Part shown: positions 27,001 through 34,799 of the stretch, piece after piece
Numbering within the stretch: position 1 is the stretch's first letter
Layout: each line of letters starts with the position of its first letter
Assembly (NCBI GenBank): GCA_027858735.1
Contig: JAQICC010000093.1
Location: 1-43,101, forward strand
DNA from: Salinivirgaceae bacterium
Lineage (GTDB): Bacteria > Bacteroidota > Bacteroidia > Bacteroidales > SZUA-534
DNA length: 43,101 bases
Reading direction: 5' to 3'
Translations under genes and position numbers: made by a program
The notes under the pieces: generated by a model
The model's input: only the letters and a program-made list of their open reading frames with translations
What the model was told of the DNA's origin: nothing
Databases searched by the model: none

Positions 27001-29347
27001 AGCTCCTACTATTCAAAGTTTTACAGCCAATATAAATGAAAATACACCGAATGGCTCTCTTATTGAACATCTTAATATATTTGACTCCGATAATGATACC
27101 CTAACTTTAGAAATAATATCGGGCAATACTAATGATGCATTCATCATAAATAACACCGATACAACACTTAGGGTTAATAATAGTGACGCTCTTAATTTTG
27201 AAGAAACACCTGTATTCAACCTGAAAATTACAGTAAGCGATGGTGAATTAACCGACACCGCAAACATTACAATCAACTTAAAAAACCTACATGGCATTAA
27301 CCCACTCCAAGGTTCAGGAAGATCAAATGCGGTTAGTTTCACCATTAACGATACGGTTTACATTGGATTAGGTAATAATGCTGATACCGTTCTTAATGAT
27401 TTTTGGAGCTACAATTCGACTGATGACATATGGAAAAAAATAGCCTCTTTCCCAGGAAAAGCAAGAGCGGGAGCTGTTGCATTTGTGATTAACGGTAAAG
27501 CCTATGTAGGCTCGGGTTACAATGGAGGTTACCAAGCGGACTCATACTTCAACGATTTTTATGAATATAATCCAATTACCAATACCTGGACAAAAATTGC
27601 AGACTTTGCTGGTGTAGCACGTCATAACGCTGTAGCCTTTGCTATTGGCGATACGGCCTACATGGGTACCGGACTTGCCAGCAATGGTTCAACCAAAGAC
27701 TTTTGGAAATACTCACCTTCCGCAAACGTATGGACAGCTTTAAATGGTTTTCCGGGCTATGAACGTACATCAGCGGTTGCCTTTGTTGTTAAGGGTAAAG
27801 GTTATATTTCAGGAGGTGTTGATATAAATGATTCTGGCACACGAGTAATAAGTGATGTGCAGGAATATGACCCACTTACCGGATTATGGACTGAGAAAAT
27901 ATTTGCCGACGGTTTAAATCTTACCTTTAATAGTGCCACAGCTATAGCAGCAGGAGATAAGGCTTTTATTTGTTATGGAAATTTCAAAAAAGTAGTGAGT
28001 TACCAACCATCGACCAATAACGTTGAAGATTTAGGAGATATTTTAAACTTAGGTGAGGATCGATCTTATCCGATTTCTTTTATGCTAAACGATACAGCCT
28101 ACTTTGGTTTAGGTTATTATTACGAAAATACTTGGGATGAAGTTTATTCAAATGAAATAGTTGCCATTGATTTACCCATTTCATTTGCACCTTCAGATAT
28201 TACGCTATCGGTAAATACTATTGAAGAAAACCAACCCACAAACACCCTAGTTGGTACTATAACAGCAAGTGACAGAAATACAGCCGACACCCACACCTTT
28301 GAGTTGGCAAGTGGTTCAGGCGACACCGACAATAGTTTATTTAGCATTACTGATAATAAATTATTGGCAACACCCCTTAATTTTGAAGAAAAAGAGACCT
28401 ATTCTATCAGAATTAAAGCGAATGATAACGATGGCAATACCTTTGAAAAAGCCTTAGAAGTGATTGTATTAAACGTTAACGATGCACCTTCAGATATTGT
28501 ACTTGGCATTAATACTTATGCTGAAAATAATACTATTGGAGATATTGCCTTAAAAAGTAATTTGGCAACCTCTGACGGCGATATGAATGATAAGCACACC
28601 TACACTTTTACAGCTGGCACAAACGACAATGAAAGCTTTAGTATAGACAATGGCTACATTTACCCAAACACTGTATTTAACTATGAATACAAAAACACCT
28701 ACGCCATTGAAGTTACCTCAACCGATAGTTCTGGGGCATCAATAACAAAAAGCTTTGATATTTATATTGAAAATGTAAATGAAAAACCCGATAGCGTTAC
28801 CATCAGTAACAATGCGGCATATACAAGCGATAACATTGGAACCATTGTGGGCACATTTATTGCCTTAGATGTTGACCAAGACGATACCCATACTTTTGAG
28901 TTTACATCGAATGACAAAACCTCGATTGACGATGCCAAATTTTACACCATTGATGCCTATAATTTAGTAGTAAATGCACCAATAACCACCGAAAAAGCAT
29001 TTCATGAGCTTTTAATTAAAGTTACCGATGCTGGCGGTTTAGACACAACTTCAGTGCTAGCCATAATAGTTGAAGAAGGTGTCGGCATTAAATTACTTCA
29101 AGAAGCCTCAACAGTTTTCAAAATCTACCCTAACCCAACCAACGGTTTATTAAACATTGAACAACTTAATACTAACGTTAATATTAAACAAATTAAGCTT
29201 AAGGATAGTAACGGCGGAATGATTAAATCAGTTGATGGAGTTTCCGGTTTTAATCAGCTTAATCTTTCAGAATACAAAGCTGGTATTTACTTTATTGTTC
29301 TTGAAACCAATGATAAATTGTATTATAAAAAAGTTATTTTGGAATAA
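24071..29347 (+). CDS. Large secreted multidomain protein: right-handed parallel beta-helix blocks, cadherin-like repeats, Kelch-like propeller, T9SS type A sorting domain
   Basis: Signal peptide; two related blocks (ETWSADTIKVTGDITI...FTAKDSVLTSNTGGWNGLKLKSIA and EDIIWDADTIKVIGNLTL...FISKDKTLTKTSGGWNGIRFDNTA); Kelch-like repeats (GKAYVGSGY..NDFYEYNPITNTWTKIADF); cadherin-like (NEAPTIQSFTANINENTPNGSLI); C-terminal FKIYPNPTNGLLNIEQ...YKAGIYFIVLETNDKLYYKKVILE. Confidence 0.93.
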   Translation: MKQMLTLLLMLFALASFTQTVITRSGTITTSETWSADTIKVTGDITIPDGITLSINPGTYVEVQGYYRINIQGRILAQGTANNRITFTAKDSVLTSNTGGWNGLKLKSIAVTNDSSKIEYCTFKYGNSYGPLWDDRFGGAILMFRASKVRVTNNFITKNRMAELSTIDISESSPLVAGNVIVDNNSQGILCSTGSSAKLFNNTIANNTKKGLVNYQSNPTVTNCIIYGNSSNLENTGSSPVITYCNIGNATVSGTGNINQDPKFIGTGKAPYGLLANSPCINTGDPSHSLSNVFYEYDIIGNTRIYIKNTDNKIDMGAYEFNPDLTSYIATPIKSEFYAKAGSPFELDLDILSYPSSYTVSLNNAPTGMTVVNDTIRWTPSDSHTNKSFSVSIIINNGNEIKTKNITLIVLDINSYGELPDEDIIWDADTIKVIGNLTLNNTRTLTIKPGVVVQFLGHYSLNIQGRLLAKGTKTDTITFISKDKTLTKTSGGWNGIRFDNTASTNDSTIIQYVKFSYGNAYTNNDENSYSNIDGGAIYINNSRKIRISDCLFEKNKCLISFGNGSGIYVRLSKTKITNNTFKNNYSDYGGSGIYCLQDTSYVFNNRFYLNESRVGGCAIGLNSSRALVVNNVLYNNTSSRLDVDGAIFIDGSNDTLINNTIANNTGNGICIRGNSYSPVITNCLSANNTLNTSSTNFKNGGSPIISNSYLNIVDANELFDHGFVDLGNNNFQLKGTSPFINKGKASTVFNNHNITTDCDGNSRIAHGTIDIGAFEYHGPEFVFVDKTCKINENPNNDILIDSVQVHYYGNSGTPTLKLLSGNEDNSITFNYVTGMLWVNDSTKFNYELNDSLVFKFATSVDTYKDTALLIVKLNDINDPPTAPVYVEIKIEENQKLNAVIDTIKVFDEDGNDELVYSFKYDNNAVGIVNSTGVLYVKDPNAFDFEKYSQYLLPEIIVSDGEYEVNIIPEIILIDLNEAPTIQSFTANINENTPNGSLIEHLNIFDSDNDTLTLEIISGNTNDAFIINNTDTTLRVNNSDALNFEETPVFNLKITVSDGELTDTANITINLKNLHGINPLQGSGRSNAVSFTINDTVYIGLGNNADTVLNDFWSYNSTDDIWKKIASFPGKARAGAVAFVINGKAYVGSGYNGGYQADSYFNDFYEYNPITNTWTKIADFAGVARHNAVAFAIGDTAYMGTGLASNGSTKDFWKYSPSANVWTALNGFPGYERTSAVAFVVKGKGYISGGVDINDSGTRVISDVQEYDPLTGLWTEKIFADGLNLTFNSATAIAAGDKAFICYGNFKKVVSYQPSTNNVEDLGDILNLGEDRSYPISFMLNDTAYFGLGYYYENTWDEVYSNEIVAIDLPISFAPSDITLSVNTIEENQPTNTLVGTITASDRNTADTHTFELASGSGDTDNSLFSITDNKLLATPLNFEEKETYSIRIKANDNDGNTFEKALEVIVLNVNDAPSDIVLGINTYAENNTIGDIALKSNLATSDGDMNDKHTYTFTAGTNDNESFSIDNGYIYPNTVFNYEYKNTYAIEVTSTDSSGASITKSFDIYIENVNEKPDSVTISNNAAYTSDNIGTIVGTFIALDVDQDDTHTFEFTSNDKTSIDDAKFYTIDAYNLVVNAPITTEKAFHELLIKVTDAGGLDTTSVLAIIVEEGVGIKLLQEASTVFKIYPNPTNGLLNIEQLNTNVNIKQIKLKDSNGGMIKSVDGVSGFNQLNLSEYKAGIYFIVLETNDKLYYKKVILE

Positions 29348-29380
29348 ATCTTAGTATACCTCTTTGAAAACTCCGTGTAG

Positions 29381-29444
29381 CTCTGTGTTATAGTTTTTTT
29401 TTGTAACACAGAGTTTCACAAAGGAGACACAAAGTTTCACAGAG
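29381..29444. repeat. Palindromic and direct repeat unit downstream of the T9SS protein gene (possible terminator)
   Basis: CTCTGTGTTA...TAACACAGAG 10-bp inverted repeat with a T9 run; direct repeat ACACAGAGTTTCACAAAG / ACACAAAGTTTCACAGAG (16/18). Confidence 0.75.
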
Positions 29445-29457
29445 TAAAAAATATAAT

Positions 29458-29496
29458 ATCCGCGTAAATCTGTTGCATCAGTATAATCCGTGTTCC
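29458..29496 (-). repeat. Phased CNGAT repeat family C, copy 3
   Basis: Minus strand GGAACACGGATTATACTGATGCAACAGATTTACGCGGAT; CNGAT x4 with GAT spacing 9-9-10. Confidence 0.8.
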
Positions 29497-29517
29497 TATA
29501 ATAGTTTGCGCAAATTT

Positions 29518-30159
29518 TTAGTCCACCCAAACCTCAACATCACCACTTAAAAGCTTAGTATAAACAATCAGTAATTGATTTTCCAATATCCGATCTTTTG
29601 AAAGCTCAGGCAATTCATCAATATCAAAATAACCAATATCGGTAATTTCGTAATCGGGTTTAAATTCGGGCGAGCCAATAACTTTGCATTCAAACACCAA
29701 CTTATATACATAATGCGATTGTGGAGGATGCGGATGACAACGTTTGTCAAACAAAGCAATTAGTCGGTCTACCTCAACATCCAAACCTGTTTCCTCCTTC
29801 ATTTCTTTCACAATATTTTCTTTGGGTGTTACACCAATTTCACACCAGCCTCCGGGCAGGGTCCATTTGCCATCACTGGCTTCTTTCACCAAAAGAATTT
29901 GTTGCTTTTCGTTGATCACCACTCCTCTAACATCTACATTGGGTGTGGGGTATTCCAAAGGTTCTTTAAAGGCTCCTTTAATATCTTCAATGGGTTGATC
30001 TGTTATTTGTTGCATTAGCTCAAAGCTAATTTCTTTAAGCTCTTTATAACGATCAATATCGTAGCCAATTTCAGCATACATTAAACCCACCTCGGCCATA
30101 CTTTTAAGGCGTTTGGCTATGTTTAAAATATCGTTGCCTTCTTGTTTAATATTTGTCAT
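29518..30159 (-). CDS. NUDIX hydrolase with N-terminal NUDIX_N-like region
   Basis: Nudix box GWCEIGVTPKENIVKEMKEETGLD; helical N-terminal extension. Confidence 0.92.
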   Translation of the reverse strand: MTNIKQEGNDILNIAKRLKSMAEVGLMYAEIGYDIDRYKELKEISFELMQQITDQPIEDIKGAFKEPLEYPTPNVDVRGVVINEKQQILLVKEASDGKWTLPGGWCEIGVTPKENIVKEMKEETGLDVEVDRLIALFDKRCHPHPPQSHYVYKLVFECKVIGSPEFKPDYEITDIGYFDIDELPELSKDRILENQLLIVYTKLLSGDVEVWVD

Positions 30160-30197
30160 GCGCTAAAAAATATAAATTTACTTTTAATCCCAATTTC

Positions 30198-32003
30198 TTA
30201 CTCATCAATAATCCCCATTTGTTTCATTAAAAATGAAGCGTTCATATTCTGAGTAACACCGGGCTGAAGTTTATAATCGAATTTCAGCTCGTTGCTTTTT
30301 ATTTCTACCTCAAAACATAAGGCTTTAAAAATATCGGGTTGCAGCTCTGCCAATCGAGCCAATTCTAAATCGTGTGTTGCCACTAGTCCATGAGCCATTT
30401 TTTCAGTAATTTTTTTGACAAAGCCAATCGATCCTTTTCTCTTATCCTCCGAATTTGTTCCTCGCAAAATTTCATCTAGAATAATAAAAAGCTTTTTGCC
30501 TTTATCGAGCTCTTGTGTAATTTTTTGCAGGCGTTTTAACTCAGCAAAAAAGTACGATTCATTATTCATTAACGAATCTTCTGCACGCATGCTTGAATGC
30601 AATGGCAGTGGTGTAAAAGTTAGCTTTTCAGCACAAACAGAAGCGCCGCATCCGGCAAGTACAATATTGGTAGCTATTGTACGCAAAAAGGTGCTTTTGC
30701 CAGCCATATTGGCTCCGGTAACAATGGCATATCTTGGCGATTGATCAATCGAAAAATCATTACAAATTCGAACATTCTTAGCTAAAAGCGGATGGCCAAT
30801 CTGAACAGCTGAAAGCTCAAATTCCTTTTCTGAAATTGCCGGAAAAGAAAAATCGGGATTATTAAAACTTAAATTCGCCAAACTTATAAGAGCGTCAAAA
30901 TTGGCAATACATTCCAGCCAGTTACTAAAATCAACCTTGTGATTCAATCTCCATTTTTCAATTCTAAAAATATATTGCCAATCCCAGAGCAACAAGCTAT
31001 TTAAAATTATTCCAAGCAGCATGTTATTTCTATTATCAAGACCATTCAATAGTTTGGTTAGCTTATTAATTTGAGAACTGGCATGAACTTCATTCTTTTC
31101 AAGCATGCTTTTCAAATAAAGAGCATGCTCCGTTTCACAATCAAGCTGTTCTATCATTTGAACCAAGCGCGATGTTTTTCTTAAAACAGCATGGCTTCTA
31201 TTTAATAAGCCATAGTAGCCATTAAATTTTTTGAGTCGCGAACCAATTATAGTAAGATTAATAAAAATCACCCAAATCAAACTTGTAATTTCAAACCTAC
31301 CTGCAATTACTAATGCTAATACAGAAATATTTACAAGCGGTAGCAACCAAAGAAAAATCAACATAAAAAGCCTTTTTGTAAAAAACAAGGGGTAATTTAT
31401 CCACGAGCTTACCAATTCCTCTTCTTCAGTTTCGCTGGCAAATAACTTACCCACTACCTGAAATTCTTGTCTAAAATTTAGTTTGGTTGATAGTTCCTCA
31501 ACAACTTTTTGGTTATTAACAATATCTGCATTTATTAATGGAGTATTACGCAGCCATTTGGCTAAAAGGTTTTTCCCTTTAATGGTAACCGATCTATTTA
31601 AATATTGAAATAATGAACCATCGCCAAATAAATCAATATCGTATGAATAAGGATGATTATGATCGACAAACTCAGCTCCTGACTGAAATACACTATAATC
31701 TCCATTACAACATTTAATTTCATTTGCATTGGTTTTAATCATGGCCTCCAGATAATTTCTTTTATCCTCAAGATTTTTATGCACCTTTAAAAACACCATA
31801 AAAGCCACAATAAGTAGCATTCCCATTATAGCACCAGCACCTGCATGTACCGAAGGAAAAACATAAAACCACGAGAGTAGAATAGCTATAAAAATGGCCA
31901 ATCGTAACAAGGAAACTTTTGCATGAAGACTTTTTGTTTTCTTTAATCTCTTGCTATACTCATCGAGAAGCGTTTCGTATGTTGGTATTTGAAAGGTATT
32001 CAT
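30198..32003 (-). CDS. MutS-family ATPase-like protein with predicted transmembrane segments
   Basis: C-terminal MutS ATPase motifs YAIVTGANMAGKSTFLRTIATNIVLA, LFIILDEILRGTNSEDKRKG, GLVATHDLELARLA; hydrophobic stretches near residues 30-70 and 205-255. Confidence 0.88.
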   Translation of the reverse strand: MNTFQIPTYETLLDEYSKRLKKTKSLHAKVSLLRLAIFIAILLSWFYVFPSVHAGAGAIMGMLLIVAFMVFLKVHKNLEDKRNYLEAMIKTNANEIKCCNGDYSVFQSGAEFVDHNHPYSYDIDLFGDGSLFQYLNRSVTIKGKNLLAKWLRNTPLINADIVNNQKVVEELSTKLNFRQEFQVVGKLFASETEEEELVSSWINYPLFFTKRLFMLIFLWLLPLVNISVLALVIAGRFEITSLIWVIFINLTIIGSRLKKFNGYYGLLNRSHAVLRKTSRLVQMIEQLDCETEHALYLKSMLEKNEVHASSQINKLTKLLNGLDNRNNMLLGIILNSLLLWDWQYIFRIEKWRLNHKVDFSNWLECIANFDALISLANLSFNNPDFSFPAISEKEFELSAVQIGHPLLAKNVRICNDFSIDQSPRYAIVTGANMAGKSTFLRTIATNIVLAGCGASVCAEKLTFTPLPLHSSMRAEDSLMNNESYFFAELKRLQKITQELDKGKKLFIILDEILRGTNSEDKRKGSIGFVKKITEKMAHGLVATHDLELARLAELQPDIFKALCFEVEIKSNELKFDYKLQPGVTQNMNASFLMKQMGIIDE

Positions 32004-32025
32004 AATTTGAAATATTTACTTTTAT

Positions 32026-32214
32026 GCTATTACTACGAATTTAGCGGAAAATAATTTTACAAAGAGTATTTTTAAAGTGAGATATAGTAAGCAGTTCTCA
32101 GTACGCAATCAACAAGTTTACTAATAACTGTGAACTGAAAACTAAGAACTTCATACTTGAAAAATAAAAAACTCATATAATTTTAACCTTACCCACAAAA
32201 TTGGTAGTAGAACC
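32026..32214 (-). mobile_element. MITE-like element family A, copy 2 (189 bp)
   Basis: Reverse orientation to copy 1; minus strand begins GGTTCTACTACCAATTTTGTGGG; flanked by perfect 8-bp direct repeats ACTTTTAT (32018-32025 and 32215-32222). Confidence 0.85.
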
Positions 32215-32373
32215 ACTTTTATTAAGGTATTTTTCCATTCTGCGAATCTAACGCTTTTAATTCGAATTAAACATTAGCAATCCACGGAAAATAATTAAAA
32301 AATAGATGCATACTCAGTTGATAGATTAATAATATTTTCTGTATTTTTATATATTAAAAAACAAAAACCCAAC

Positions 32374-34635
32374 ATGGAAGTAATTGAAAAGAGCGAAATC
32401 ACACAACTAGCATCACGATTTGTTAACAATACCAATCAGCATATTTTTTTAACGGGCAAAGCCGGAACCGGCAAAACCACCTTTTTACGCCAAATTATTC
32501 AAACTACCCATAAGAATGTAGTCATTGCGGCTCCTACTGGTATTGCGGCTATTAATGCCGGTGGTGTTACGCTTCACTCATTATTTCAGTTGCCATTTGG
32601 GTCGTTTATTCCCGAAAATAGGCAGTTCGACCAAAGCATTACCTTTCAGGTAAATACACCAAAGTCGCTAATGGCAAATATTCAAATGAATAAGTACAAG
32701 CGCAAGCTTTTGCAAGAAATGGAGCTGCTAATTATTGACGAGGTTAGTATGCTGCGTGCCGATTTACTTGATGCCATTGACACGATACTAAAAAGCATCC
32801 GCCGAAAAAGCTATAAACCCTTTGGTGGCGTTCAAATGCTATTTATTGGTGATATGCTACAACTCCCTCCCATTGTAAAAGATAACGAATGGAGTTACCT
32901 GCAACAGTTTTACAAAGGCATGTACTTTTTCAATGCAAAGGTGCTTGAAAACAATCAACCCGTGTATATTGAGCTTGAAAAAATATTTCGCCAAAGCGAT
33001 CCCGAATTTATTCAGGTACTAAATCATTTGCGCGAAAACCGTATTGATGCATCAGATTTAGAAATTCTAAATAATCATTATAAACCCAATTTTAATCCTC
33101 GAAGCAACGAAGGTTTTATCTACCTAAACACGCACAACTATCAAGCCGACCGAATAAATGCCGAAGAGTTAGATAAACTTGAAGCCAAAACTTATAAATA
33201 CAATGGTGTCGTAAAAGGTGATTTTTCAGAATATAACTATCCTGTTGAATTTACCCTAGAGCTAAAAAAAGGGGCTCAAGTAATGTTCATTAAAAATGAT
33301 TATTCGGGCGAATCGCTATATTTTAATGGTAAAATTGGCGTAGTATCTGAACTGTCCGAAAAACAAATTGAAGTAAGTTTCCCTGACGGATCGCCCTCAA
33401 CCTGGGTAGAACCCTACGAATGGGAAAACCGTCGTTTTACACTAAATCAGCAAACCAACGAAATTGAAGAGAAGGTAATAGGTACCTTTACACATTTTCC
33501 TTTAAAATTGGCTTGGGCCATTACCATTCACAAAAGTCAGGGCTTAACCTTCGAAAAAGCCATTATTGATGTATCAAAAGCTTTTGCCCCGGGTCAGGCT
33601 TATGTAGCTCTTTCGCGTTTAACCTCGTTAAAAGGGTTGGTATTAACCGGAAAAATTCCTCGCGAAGGCCTCGATCAGGACAGCCTGATATTTAGTTTTA
33701 CACAACAAAAAAGCAATACCATAAATTTAAACCAAACCGTAGTACAACATTCCTATAACTATATTAAAGATTTTGTATTGCAGGCTTTCGATTTTTCTGA
33801 ATTGATTAATCAACTTCGATACCATCTGCAAACATACAATAAAGAAGAAGGTCGGTCTACCAAACAAAAGCATAAAGGCCTTGCGCAAGAGTTATTGCAA
33901 ATAACTATTAAAGAAAAAGAATTCGCCGACAAATTCTTGGTTCAGGTTAATACTATTTTACAAACAAACAATGCAAATACAATTAGCCAATTGCAAGAGC
34001 GTGTTGGAGCTGCTAAAGGATATTTTCGGCCTAAAATTAGTGGTTGCACAACAAAAATAAAGGACAAAATTAATGAACTAAAAAGCCAAAGCGGTACAAA
34101 GAAATTTATAACTGAATTGGTTGATCTGGAAGCTTTATTTTTTAAACAAATGGTTTATATTCACAAGGCCGAGGCTTTGATTAAAACTATAATATCGAAT
34201 ACCGAGCTTTCAAAAAGCGAACTAAAAAACAGCGATTTATACAAGCAACGTATTGTAGATGCTCCTAAAAAAGCAGAACGTAAAAAGAAAACACTAAAAG
34301 AAAAAACAGAGAAAAAAGCAAAAGTTGATACAAAGGCCGAAACGCTAAAAATGTATTTGGATGGGATGAAAATTAAAGAAATTGCAAAAGAACGCGATCT
34401 TAAAGACGTAACCATTGAAGGTCATTTGGCACATTACATTGAAAAAGGTACACTGGAAGTAACTGAATTCACTAGCCAAGAAAATATTGACTGGGTTTTT
34501 GAAATTGCCGATGAGCTTGAAACCACTAATTTAAGTCCCATTAAAGAAGTTGTATTGGATGATTTAAACTATAGTGAAATAAGAATGATTATGGCGCATT
34601 ACAAGAAAGTTAAAGACAAAATCGAAGCTGAATAA
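32374..34635 (+). CDS. Pif1-like AAA helicase with C-terminal helix-turn-helix (HTH_40-like) domain
   Basis: Walker A FLTGKAGTGKTTFLRQI; LLIIDEVSMLRADLLDAID; IHKSQGLTFEKAIIDVSKAFAPGQAYVALSRLTSLKGLVL; C-terminal MYLDGMKIKEIAKERDLKDVTIEGHLAHYIEKG. Confidence 0.92.
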   Translation: MEVIEKSEITQLASRFVNNTNQHIFLTGKAGTGKTTFLRQIIQTTHKNVVIAAPTGIAAINAGGVTLHSLFQLPFGSFIPENRQFDQSITFQVNTPKSLMANIQMNKYKRKLLQEMELLIIDEVSMLRADLLDAIDTILKSIRRKSYKPFGGVQMLFIGDMLQLPPIVKDNEWSYLQQFYKGMYFFNAKVLENNQPVYIELEKIFRQSDPEFIQVLNHLRENRIDASDLEILNNHYKPNFNPRSNEGFIYLNTHNYQADRINAEELDKLEAKTYKYNGVVKGDFSEYNYPVEFTLELKKGAQVMFIKNDYSGESLYFNGKIGVVSELSEKQIEVSFPDGSPSTWVEPYEWENRRFTLNQQTNEIEEKVIGTFTHFPLKLAWAITIHKSQGLTFEKAIIDVSKAFAPGQAYVALSRLTSLKGLVLTGKIPREGLDQDSLIFSFTQQKSNTINLNQTVVQHSYNYIKDFVLQAFDFSELINQLRYHLQTYNKEEGRSTKQKHKGLAQELLQITIKEKEFADKFLVQVNTILQTNNANTISQLQERVGAAKGYFRPKISGCTTKIKDKINELKSQSGTKKFITELVDLEALFFKQMVYIHKAEALIKTIISNTELSKSELKNSDLYKQRIVDAPKKAERKKKTLKEKTEKKAKVDTKAETLKMYLDGMKIKEIAKERDLKDVTIEGHLAHYIEKGTLEVTEFTSQENIDWVFEIADELETTNLSPIKEVVLDDLNYSEIRMIMAHYKKVKDKIEAE

Positions 34636-34638
34636 ATT

Positions 34639-34780
34639 AAAAAGAGTGTGTCTCGTAAAGTATTAAATTTTCAATCATTAGTCACGGTGTGAATTTTCAA
34701 TTAATTGGCTATGTGCATCTTAACACTCAAGCCATTAAATAAACATATTCACACCGTGACTTTTCAGATAGCCTCTTTTT
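34639..34780. repeat. 142-bp long inverted-repeat unit between convergent genes (terminator and/or MITE remnant)
   Basis: Outer AAAAAGAG...CTCTTTTT; inner 15-bp perfect inverted repeat AGTCACGGTGTGAAT (34680-34694) / ATTCACACCGTGACT (34747-34761). Confidence 0.7.
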
Positions 34781-34799
34781 CAATTTAAATTATACAAAC

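Noticed and set aside
24268-28347. Minus-strand ORFs within the T9SS protein gene (64-142 aa)
   Set aside because: Reverse-frame open stretches caused by repetitive beta-helix/cadherin coding sequence; no domain signatures.
30198-34635. MutS-like ATPase and Pif1-like helicase as a two-gene defence or repair system
   Set aside because: The genes are divergent, separated by a MITE insertion, and both families occur widely as stand-alone housekeeping-type genes; no sequence evidence links them functionally.
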